From Streptomyces sp. NBC_00820 (GTDB lineage Bacteria; Actinomycetota; Actinomycetes; Streptomycetales; Streptomycetaceae): a stretch of DNA of 64,000 nt. The DNA lies in assembly GCF_036347055.1 (NCBI RefSeq), contig NZ_CP108882.1:3113001-3177000 (forward strand), written 5' to 3'. A model generated the notes under the pieces. The model was not told the origin of the DNA. It made no database searches and saw only the letters and a program-made list of their open reading frames with translations. This document shows, piece by piece, positions 18,807-25,829 of this stretch; the stretch's first letter is position 1; each line of letters opens with the position of its first letter. The translations under genes and the position numbers were made by a program.

Positions 18807-20739
18807 CACGCTCAAGAGCACGACGGGCGCGGGCGCCCCCGGCGGTCTGCGCCGCCTGCTCCTCGACAACGGCGCGCTGACCGCGCTGATCGTCCTCGCC
18901 GTCGCCCTGTCGGCGCTGTCCGGCGACTTCCTGACGACGGACAACCTGCTCAACATCGGCGTCCAGGCGGCCGTGACGGCGATCCTCGCCTTCGGTGTGA
19001 CGTTCGTGATCGTCGCGGCGGGCATCGACCTGTCGGTCGGCTCGGTGGCCGCGCTGACCTCGACCGTGCTGGCCTGGAGCGCCACGCAGTCCGGTGTGCC
19101 GGTCGCGCTCGCGGTCGTCCTCGCCATAGCCACCGGCGTCGGCGCCGGACTGGTCAACGGCTTCCTGATCGCCTACGGCAAGCTGCCGCCGTTCATCGCG
19201 ACGCTCGCCATGCTGTCGGTGGCGCGCGGCCTGTCCCTGGTGATCTCCGGGGGCGTCCCGATCCCCTTCCCGGACTCGGTCTCGCACCTCGGCGACACCC
19301 TCGGCGGCTGGCTGCCGGTGCCCGTGCTGGTCATGGTGGTCATGGGGCTGCTCGCGGCCCTCGTGCTCGGCCGCACCTACATCGGCCGTTCGATGTACGC
19401 GATCGGCGGCAACGAGGAGGCCGCGCGCCTGTCCGGCCTGCGGGTCAAGCGGCAGAAGCTCGCCATCTACGCCCTGTCCGGCGTGTTCGCGGCCGTCGCG
19501 GGCATCGTGCTCGCCGCCCGGCTGGGCTCCGCGCAGCCGCAGGCCGCGGACGGCTACGAGCTGGACGCGATCGCCGCGGTCGTCATCGGCGGCGCCTCCC
19601 TTGCGGGCGGCACCGGCAAGGCGTCGGGCACGTTCATCGGCGCGCTGATCCTCGCCGTGCTCAGGAACGGCCTCAACCTGCTGAACGTGTCCGCCTTCTG
19701 GCAGCAGGTCGTGATCGGTGTCGTCATCGCGCTGGCGGTGCTGCTGGACGCGGTGCGCCGCAAGGCGGGGGCGACCCCGGTGACCGGCGCGGGCGGCCCC
19801 AAGGGCAAGCAGGCGGCGACGTACGGCCTCGCGGCCGTGGTCACGGTGGCCGTCGTCGGCGCGACCTCCTTCCTGCACAGCGGCTCCTCGGCCTCGGCGA
19901 ACCCGAAGATGGGCCTGTCGCTGTCCACCCTCAACAACCCCTTCTTCGTGCAGATCCGCTCCGGTGCCCAGGCCGAGGCGAAGAAGCGGGGCGTGGACCT
20001 GACGGTCACGGACGCCCAGAACGACGCCTCCCAGCAGGCCAACCAGCTGCAGAACTTCACCAGCTCGAAGCTCGGCGCGATCATCGTCAACCCGGTGGAC
20101 TCCGACGCGGCGGGCAACTCGGTGAAGGCCGCAGGCAAGGCGAAGATCCCGGTCATCGCCGTCGACCGGGGCGTCAACAAGGCCTCCGTGGCCGCGCTGG
20201 TGGCCTCCGACAACGTCGCGGGCGGTGAGCTGGCGGCCAGGTCGATCGCCGAGAAGCTGGGCGGCAAGGGAAAGATCGTCATCCTGCAGGGCCAGGCCGG
20301 CACCTCCGCCGCCCGCGAGCGCGCGGCGGGCTTCGCCAAGGGGCTGAAGGCCTACCCGGGCATCAAGATCGTCGCCCAGCAGCCCGCGGACTTCGACCGC
20401 ACCAAGGGGCTGGACGTGATGTCCAACCTGCTCCAGGCCCACCCCGACGTCCAGGGCGTCATCGCCGCCAACGACGAGATGGCCCTCGGCGCGATCAAGG
20501 CCCTCGGCTCCAAGGCCGGCAAGTCGGTGGCGGTCGTCGGCTTCGACGGCACCCCCGACGGCCTCACCGCCGTCAAGGGCGGCACGCTGTACGCCTCGGT
20601 CGCGCAGCAGCCGAGCCAGCTCGGCAGGATCGCCGTGGACAACGCGCTCCGGGCCGTGCACGGCAAGAAGGTCGAGCCGATGGTGAAGGTGCCGGTCAAG
20701 GTCGTCACCAAGCAGAACGTGGCGGGCTTCACCGGCTGA
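18796..20739 (+). CDS. Ribose permease fused to its substrate-binding protein
   Basis: A 647-residue natural fusion. Residues 1-325 are an RbsC-type permease with about ten transmembrane segments, including GIDLSVGSVAAL and the conserved GRSMYAIGGNEEAARLSGL. A charged linker and an extra hydrophobic segment (about 341-360, YGLAAVVTVAVVGATSFL) follow, then an RbsB-like binding protein (about 370-647): MGLSLSTLNNPFFVQI, VIAVDRGVN, AANDEMALGAIKAL, VGFDGTPDGL. The extra segment takes the place of a signal peptide or lipid anchor and leaves the binding domain outside, tethered to its permease. There is no cysteine lipobox. I recall the same fusion in S. coelicolor. The GTG start lies inside the end of rbsA, with CGGAGGG upstream. 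Confidence 0.93.
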   Translation: MATDTLKSTTGAGAPGGLRRLLLDNGALTALIVLAVALSALSGDFLTTDNLLNIGVQAAVTAILAFGVTFVIVAAGIDLSVGSVAALTSTVLAWSATQSGVPVALAVVLAIATGVGAGLVNGFLIAYGKLPPFIATLAMLSVARGLSLVISGGVPIPFPDSVSHLGDTLGGWLPVPVLVMVVMGLLAALVLGRTYIGRSMYAIGGNEEAARLSGLRVKRQKLAIYALSGVFAAVAGIVLAARLGSAQPQAADGYELDAIAAVVIGGASLAGGTGKASGTFIGALILAVLRNGLNLLNVSAFWQQVVIGVVIALAVLLDAVRRKAGATPVTGAGGPKGKQAATYGLAAVVTVAVVGATSFLHSGSSASANPKMGLSLSTLNNPFFVQIRSGAQAEAKKRGVDLTVTDAQNDASQQANQLQNFTSSKLGAIIVNPVDSDAAGNSVKAAGKAKIPVIAVDRGVNKASVAALVASDNVAGGELAARSIAEKLGGKGKIVILQGQAGTSAARERAAGFAKGLKAYPGIKIVAQQPADFDRTKGLDVMSNLLQAHPDVQGVIAANDEMALGAIKALGSKAGKSVAVVGFDGTPDGLTAVKGGTLYASVAQQPSQLGRIAVDNALRAVHGKKVEPMVKVPVKVVTKQNVAGFTG

Positions 20740-20754
20740 CGGCGCGGACAGACG

Positions 20755-20795
20755 GGGGCGGGCGGCCGTACCCGGCGGGTACGGCCGCCCGCCCC
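20755..20795 (+). terminator. Long hairpin between the transporter gene and ribokinase
   Basis: A 19-bp perfect stem (20755-20773 with 20777-20795) closed by a GGC loop lies 15 bp past the permease-binding-protein stop and 27 bp before rbsK. No T-run follows. Inside an operon this looks like a partial terminator or mRNA-stabilising hairpin that raises transporter expression relative to the kinase. Confidence 0.7.
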
Positions 20796-20821
20796 GGTTC
20801 ATCTCTCAGGGGAGTCAACTC

Positions 20822-21811
20822 ATGTACGACTACGACCTCATGGTCGTGGGTTCGGCCAACGCGGACCTGGTGATCGACGTCGAGCGGCGGCCCGCCGCCG
20901 GCGAGACGGTGCTGGGCGGCGACCTGGCCGTCCACCCGGGCGGCAAGGGCGCCAACCAGGCGGTCGCCGCCGCCCGGCTCGGCGCCCGTACGGCCCTGCT
21001 GGCCCGCGTCGGCGACGACGGCCACGGCCGGCTGCTGCTGGACTCGCTGCGCTCGGCCGGAGTCGACACGGCGAGCGTGCCGGCCGGCGGGGCGCCGACC
21101 GGCGTCGCGCTGATCACCGTCGACCCGTCCGGGGACAACAGCATCGTGGTGTCGCCCGGCGCCAACTCCCGGCTCGGCGCCGGGGACGTCCGGGACGCCG
21201 CGAGCCGCCTGCACGCCTCGCGCGTGGTGTCGGCGCAGCTGGAGATCCCGCTGGAGACCGTGGTGGAGGTCGTACGGACACTCACCGGCGACAACCGGTT
21301 CGTGCTGAACCCGTCGCCGCCCCGGCCGCTGCCGGCGGAGGTACTGGCGGCCTGCGACCCGCTGATCGTCAACGAGCACGAGGCGCGGGTGCTGCTCGGC
21401 GACGCCCTCGTGGGCGAGGACCCGGCGGACTGGGCGCGGCTGCTGCTGGCCGAAGGGCCGCGTTCGGTGGTCGTGACGCTGGGCGCGGAGGGTGCGCTGG
21501 TGTGCGACGCCTCCGGGGTGCGCCGGGTGCCGTCGGTGAAGGTGGACGCGGTGGACACCACCGGCGCCGGGGACGCGTTCACTGCGGCGCTGGCCTGGAA
21601 GCTGGGGTCGGGCGCGGATCTGGCCGACGCGGCCGCCTACGCGGCCCGGGTCGGCGCGGCGGCCGTGACGAAGCGGGGCGCGCAGGAGTCGTACCCCACG
21701 GCGGCGGAGGTCGACGCGCTGGCGGCGGAGGCCGGCGCCCTGGTGGCAAACGGCGACGCCCTCGTGGCGGACGGCGGGCGTGTGTCCGGCGAGGAGGGCG
21801 GGGACCGATGA
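20822..21811 (+). CDS. rbsK: Ribokinase
   Basis: A 329-residue PfkB-family kinase that phosphorylates ribose to ribose 5-phosphate. Signatures: VVGSANADLV at the start, the PfkB1 region HPGGKGANQAVAAARLG (about 39-55), the ribose-contacting NPSPPRPL, VNEHEARVL, and the PfkB2 motif VDAVDTTGAGDAFTAAL with the catalytic aspartate. About 25 residues at the C-terminus are a repetitive Ala/Gly/Asp tail. The ATG at 20822 has GGGGAG upstream. The stop overlaps the rbsD start as ATGA. Confidence 0.94.
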   Translation: MYDYDLMVVGSANADLVIDVERRPAAGETVLGGDLAVHPGGKGANQAVAAARLGARTALLARVGDDGHGRLLLDSLRSAGVDTASVPAGGAPTGVALITVDPSGDNSIVVSPGANSRLGAGDVRDAASRLHASRVVSAQLEIPLETVVEVVRTLTGDNRFVLNPSPPRPLPAEVLAACDPLIVNEHEARVLLGDALVGEDPADWARLLLAEGPRSVVVTLGAEGALVCDASGVRRVPSVKVDAVDTTGAGDAFTAALAWKLGSGADLADAAAYAARVGAAAVTKRGAQESYPTAAEVDALAAEAGALVANGDALVADGGRVSGEEGGDR

Positions 21812-22197
21812 AGAAGGCGGGCATCCTCAACCGGCATCTGGCCGGCGCCCTCGCGGAACTGGGCCACGGCGACGGGGTCCTGGTGTGCGACGCGGGCATG
21901 CCGATACCGGACGGACCGCGCGTGGTGGACCTGGCGTTCCGCGCCGGCGTCCCGTCCTTCGCCGAGGTCCTGGACGGGCTGCTGGCCGAGCTGGTGGTGG
22001 AGGGGGCCACGGCGGCCGAGGAGGTGCGCGCCGCCAACGCGGAGGCCACCGCGCTGCTGGACGCCCACTTCCCGGAGCTGACCCTGATCCCGCACGAGGA
22101 GCTGAAGGAACGGTCGGCGCGGGCACGGCTGGTGGTGCGTACGGGCGAGGCCCGGCCGTACGCCAACGTGCTGCTGCGGTGCGGCGTGTTCTTCTGA
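21808..22197 (+). CDS. rbsD: D-ribose pyranase
   Basis: A 129-residue cytoplasmic enzyme that converts beta-ribopyranose to the ribofuranose used by ribokinase. Family features: MKKAGILNRHLAGALAELGH with the catalytic histidine region, the aspartate in LVCDAGMPIPDGP, and the C-terminal RTGEARPYANVLLRCGVFF. The ATG at 21808 shares ATGA with the rbsK stop, and GAGGAGGG upstream can serve as its ribosome site, so translation is coupled. A strong terminator closes the operon 46 bp later. Confidence 0.96.
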   Translation: MKKAGILNRHLAGALAELGHGDGVLVCDAGMPIPDGPRVVDLAFRAGVPSFAEVLDGLLAELVVEGATAAEEVRAANAEATALLDAHFPELTLIPHEELKERSARARLVVRTGEARPYANVLLRCGVFF

Positions 22198-22593
22198 CGG
22201 GCGCCCGCGTCCGGCTGCCCCGCGGGGCTCCCCGGAACGTTTCGAGGGGGCCTGCCCGGTCCGTCGACCGGGCAGGCCCCCTCGGCTTTCCCCTCCGTAC
22301 CAGAACCTCGTGAATCCCCCCCGGGTCCCCCACCGGAGGTTCTGATGCACAGTACGACGCGGAGGGTGCGCGAAGGGTTGCACGGAGTACCGAGGTTTCT
22401 TTCCGCGGGAGTTCACGGCTCCGGCCGGCGGCCCCGGCGAGGCCCGCTCCCCCACGAGTTGTCCAAGGGCGGCGGCAAACGGGGCGGTTGGCCTTAGGGT
22501 CTGCTCGACACCGCACGGAACCGACGGCGTGCCCGGCCCGTCCGGCAGGGCACGGGACGGGTGCCCCGCGACGCACGACCAAAGGACGACGAG
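22198..22593. other. Intergenic region after the ribose operon
   Basis: Besides the terminator at 22244-22283, this gap holds a 9-bp inverted repeat, CAGAACCTC (22301-22309) with GAGGTTCTG (22336-22344), around a 26-base C-rich centre. It lies 250 bp before the next LacI-type gene and could be an operator or a second hairpin. No gene is supported. Confidence 0.45.
22244..22283 (+). terminator. Ribose operon terminator
   Basis: A perfect 17-bp stem (22244-22260 with 22267-22283) with a CCGTCG loop, followed by GGCTTTCCC. It ends the rbs operon. Confidence 0.85.
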
Positions 22594-23640
22594 ATGACGG
22601 TGACCCTGGCGGACGTGGCCGCCCGCGCCCAGGTCTCCCCCGCGACGGTGTCGCGCGTACTGAACGGCAACTACCCCGTGGCCGCCGCGACGCGCGAGCG
22701 GGTGCTGCGGGCGGTGGACGAGCTGGACTACGTCCTCAACGGCCCCGCCAGCGCGCTCGCCGCGGCCACCTCCGACCTGGTCGGCATCCTGGTCAACGAC
22801 ATCGCCGACCCCTTCTTCGGGATCATGGCGAGCGCGATCCAGGGCGAGATCCAGGGTCCGGGCGGCCGGGCCGGGGGCGAACGCCTGGCCGTGGTCTGCA
22901 ACACGGGCGGCTCCCCGGAGCGCGAACTGACCTACCTCACCCTCCTGCAGCGCCAGCGGGCCGCGGCCGTGGTGCTGACCGGCGGGGCCGTGGACGACGC
23001 GGCGCACGCGGCGAAGGTGGCGGCGAAACTGCGCAGGCTGTCGGAGGCGGGTACCCGGGTGGTGCTGTGCGGACGCCCGCCCGCACCGGACACCGGGGCC
23101 GTCGCCCTGACCTTCGACAACCGCGGCGGCGCCCGCGCCCTGACCGAACACCTCACCGCCCTCGGCCACCGCCGCCTCGGCTACATAGCGGGCCCCGCGG
23201 AACGCACGACCACCCGGCACCGCCTGGAGGGCCACCGCGCCGCGCTGGAGGCCGCGGGCGTCAAGGAGGACGACCGCTGGACCGTGTACGGCCACTACGA
23301 CCGCCGCTCCGGTTACGAGGCCACGCTGGAGCTGCTGCGCCGCGACCCGGACCTGACGGCGGTCGTCGCCGCCAACGACTCCATCGCCCTCGGTGCCCGC
23401 GCCGCGCTCCGCGACCGCGGCCTGCGCGTCCCCGAGGACGTCTCGGTCGCCGGCTTCGACGACCTTCCCTTCAGCGTCGACGCGGCGCCCGCGCTCACGA
23501 CGGTGCGCCTGCCGCTGGCGCAGGCGGGGGCCCGGGCCGGACGCGTCGCGATGGGGCGCGAGGAGACCCCGCCCGGGGGAATCGCCTCGGTCCGGGGCGA
23601 GTTGATGGTGCGGGCGTCCACGGGGGTCCCCCGGGCGTGA
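22594..23640 (+). CDS. LacI-family transcriptional regulator (orphan)
   Basis: A 348-residue sugar-type regulator with an N-terminal helix-turn-helix (TLADVAARAQVSPATVSRVLN, residues 4-24) and an effector-binding domain containing LVGILVNDIADPFFGIM, GRRLGYIAGP-like HRRLGYIAGP, and VVAANDSIALGARAALRD. The ATG at 22594 is preceded by AAAGGAC; the longer frame from 22561 has no better site. No sugar gene is adjacent: the ribose operon upstream ends in a terminator and the next gene is an MFS exporter. Its ligand and targets cannot be read from the window. Confidence 0.88.
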   Translation: MTVTLADVAARAQVSPATVSRVLNGNYPVAAATRERVLRAVDELDYVLNGPASALAAATSDLVGILVNDIADPFFGIMASAIQGEIQGPGGRAGGERLAVVCNTGGSPERELTYLTLLQRQRAAAVVLTGGAVDDAAHAAKVAAKLRRLSEAGTRVVLCGRPPAPDTGAVALTFDNRGGARALTEHLTALGHRRLGYIAGPAERTTTRHRLEGHRAALEAAGVKEDDRWTVYGHYDRRSGYEATLELLRRDPDLTAVVAANDSIALGARAALRDRGLRVPEDVSVAGFDDLPFSVDAAPALTTVRLPLAQAGARAGRVAMGREETPPGGIASVRGELMVRASTGVPRA

Positions 23641-23719
23641 GTGGGACGGGCCCCGTCGTGATGCGGCGGTGCCGGTTATTCGCTGGCGGTGTCCTCGTCG
23701 TCCCGGCTAGCCTCCGCCG

Positions 23720-23776
23720 GTGAATCCGCAGCTCGCGCCGCAGCGCGCCCACGTCCGTCCCCGTTCCGCCTCATGA
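23720..23776 (+). CDS. Possible leader peptide of the MFS gene
   Basis: A GTG-initiated frame of 18 codons (MNPQLAPQRAHVRPRSAS) ends in a TGA that overlaps the MFS start codon as ATGA. TAGCCT lies six bases before the GTG, so a transcript could begin at or near it and be leaderless. The MFS start has no ribosome site of its own, which fits translational coupling. No homology supports it, so this is a structural inference. Confidence 0.35.
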   Translation: MNPQLAPQRAHVRPRSAS

Positions 23777-24999
23777 GCCTCACCGACTCGCTGATCGATG
23801 TCAGGCCGCTGCGCGCCTCGCCCGTCTTCCGGCGGCTGCTGGTCGGCCGGACGGTGTCCGTGCTCGGCGGGTTCATGACCATGGTGACGGTCATGTACCA
23901 GGTGTGGGACCTGACCCGCAGCACGGCGTGGACCGGCGCGGTCGGGCTGGCGCAGGCGCTGCCGCTGGTGGTGTTCGGGCTGTTCGCGGGGGCGTGGGTG
24001 GACCGGGCCGACCGGCGCCGGATGTACCTGACGGCCACCGTGGGCCAGGCGGTCTGCTCCCTGCTGCTCGCCGTGCAGGGCTTCACCGGACATGTGCCGG
24101 TGGTGGCCGTCCTGGCACTGGTGTCCACGCAGTCCTGCTTCGGCGCGCTCGGCGCCCCGGCCGCCGGGGTGTTCGTCCCGCGCCTGCTGCCCAAGGACCA
24201 GGTGGCGGCCGGGCTCGCCCTGAACCAGGTCACCGGCCAGGCGATGATGCTCCTCGGCCCCGCGCTGGCCGGTGTGCTGCTGGGCTGGCTGGGTGTCGGC
24301 ACCTGCTACCTGCTCGACGCCCTCAGCTTCGGGCTCGCGTTCTACGGCGCCTTCGGCCTGCCCCCGCTGCCGCCGGAAGGCGAGCCGTCGCGGGCCGGTC
24401 TGCACGGGGTGCTGGACGGGCTGCGGTTCCTGGCCGGGCACCGGGTGGTGCGCGGCGCGCTGCTCACCGACCTCGCCGCCACCGTGCTGTCCTTTCCGGT
24501 CAGCCTGTTCCCGCTGGTCAACGCGGAGCGGTTCGGGGGTGATCCACGCACCCTGGGCCTGTTCCTGTCGGCCCTGGCGGTGGGCGGCGTCACGGCGACC
24601 GTCCTGTCCGGCTCGCTGACCCGGATCGGCCGGCCCGGCACGGTGATGCTGTGCAGCTCGGCCGCCTGGGGTGTGGCCCTGCTGCTCTTCGGCCTGACGG
24701 CGAACCCCTGGACCGGTCTCGGTCTGCTGGTCCTGGCCGGCGCCGCCGACGCCGTCTCGGTCGTCTCCCGCTCGACCATCGTGCAGACCCGCACCCCCGA
24801 CGCCCTGCTCGGGCGGGTGACCGCGGCCGAGCAGATCGTGGGACAGGCGGGCCCCAGCCTCGGCAACGTGCGCGGCGGCCTGGTCGCCGGCTGGAGTTCC
24901 GGGACGACGGCCCTGATCACCGGGGGGCTGCTGTGCGCGCTGGCGGTGGCGGGCGTCGCCGCGACGACCCCCGAACTCCGCGAGGGGACCACCCCGTAG
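23773..24999 (+). CDS. MFS exporter
   Basis: A 408-residue major facilitator protein with about twelve transmembrane segments. It resembles the EntS/DUF894 group of exporters: RLLVGRTVSVLGGFMTMVTV, the loop motif GAWVDRADRRRM between segments 2 and 3, and GPALAGVLLG. Members export siderophores or drugs; nothing in the immediate context identifies the substrate. The ATG at 23773 is chosen because it starts the conserved part (SLTDSLIDVRPLRASPVFRRLL). A GTG at 23689 would add 28 Ser/Ala-rich residues. The stop lies in a small tandem repeat. Confidence 0.85.
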   Translation: MSLTDSLIDVRPLRASPVFRRLLVGRTVSVLGGFMTMVTVMYQVWDLTRSTAWTGAVGLAQALPLVVFGLFAGAWVDRADRRRMYLTATVGQAVCSLLLAVQGFTGHVPVVAVLALVSTQSCFGALGAPAAGVFVPRLLPKDQVAAGLALNQVTGQAMMLLGPALAGVLLGWLGVGTCYLLDALSFGLAFYGAFGLPPLPPEGEPSRAGLHGVLDGLRFLAGHRVVRGALLTDLAATVLSFPVSLFPLVNAERFGGDPRTLGLFLSALAVGGVTATVLSGSLTRIGRPGTVMLCSSAAWGVALLLFGLTANPWTGLGLLVLAGAADAVSVVSRSTIVQTRTPDALLGRVTAAEQIVGQAGPSLGNVRGGLVAGWSSGTTALITGGLLCALAVAGVAATTPELREGTTP

Positions 25000-25041
25000 G
25001 GGTCCTTAGGGGTCCTCAGGGGTCCGTAGGGGTCCGTAGGT
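24997..25041. repeat. Ten-base tandem repeat at the MFS 3' end
   Basis: Four and a half copies of TAGGGGTCC(T/G) follow one another from the MFS stop codon to 25041. Copies differ only at the last base or the first. It could vary in copy number but contains no gene. Confidence 0.7.
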
Positions 25042-25062
25042 GCCACCCGTGAGGGAGCACCC

Positions 25063-25716
25063 TCAGACCCGCCTCGCGCACCCCACCGGCTTCCCGCCTC
25101 CCAAGTCGACGTAGAGGGCCGTGGACGCCGGGCACTCCGCTCGCTTCCGCACCGCCCGCACCAGCTTGTACCGGGGCTTGTGCGGGCCCGAGCCGTCGCA
25201 GGGTGTCTCACGGACCTGGGCGTCGGCGGAGTCGTAGAGGCAGTCGCCGGGGATGGTGCGGGAGCCGCCACCGGCGCCCGGGTCACCGGGGTGCGGGGGT
25301 TCGAGGTTGCGCATACAGGCGTACCCCGGGGGGATCGCGGCGTCGGTGCTCCCGTCGCCGTGGGCGCGCTGCGCGCCGATGTGCAGGACGAAGTCGGTGG
25401 TCGCCGGGCACTGCGGGCCGTCGGCGGACGTGCCGTCGTAGCGGGCGACGACCCGGGCGGCGGCCCGTTCGCCGGCGCAGGGAACCTCGGTGAAGCTGGT
25501 GGTGCCGAAGGAACTGCACTCGCCGACGGCGAGGAACACGACGCCGTAGCCGGTCGTCGGGGCCGGGGAGGCGGCGGGGCGGGCGCTGCCCGCCGGGGAG
25601 GCGTCCTGGCATCCGGCCAGGACCATCAGGGCGGCCGGCACGGTCAGGGCGGTGAGGATCAGGGCGGACGGCCGCACCGGCCGGCGCGCCCCGCCCACGG
25701 CACCTCTCGCACGCAT
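25063..25716 (-). CDS. Putative secreted lipoprotein
   Basis: A 217-residue exported protein of unknown function. The N-terminus has basic residues (RRPVRPS), a hydrophobic stretch and a lipobox LMVLAGC at about residue 35, so it is probably anchored by lipid on the outer face of the membrane. The mature part has about ten cysteines in two repeated halves of the form EVPCAGERAAARVVARYDG and ETPCDGSG, each followed by an AECPAST-like or PQCPATTDF element. Two copies of one small disulfide-bonded domain seem likely. The ATG at 25716 follows GGGGGG; an upstream GTG-type extension to 25776 is less likely. Confidence 0.72.
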   Translation of the reverse strand: MRARGAVGGARRPVRPSALILTALTVPAALMVLAGCQDASPAGSARPAASPAPTTGYGVVFLAVGECSSFGTTSFTEVPCAGERAAARVVARYDGTSADGPQCPATTDFVLHIGAQRAHGDGSTDAAIPPGYACMRNLEPPHPGDPGAGGGSRTIPGDCLYDSADAQVRETPCDGSGPHKPRYKLVRAVRKRAECPASTALYVDLGGGKPVGCARRV

Positions 25717-25829
25717 CGCATCCCCCCAGACGCCCCCGCCCAGCGTGGCCCGCCGCCGCGGGGCCACGCCAGACATGAGGGATGCTTTCCGCCCCTCGGG
25801 GGTGGTGTGTCCCGATGCGTGACGTACGG

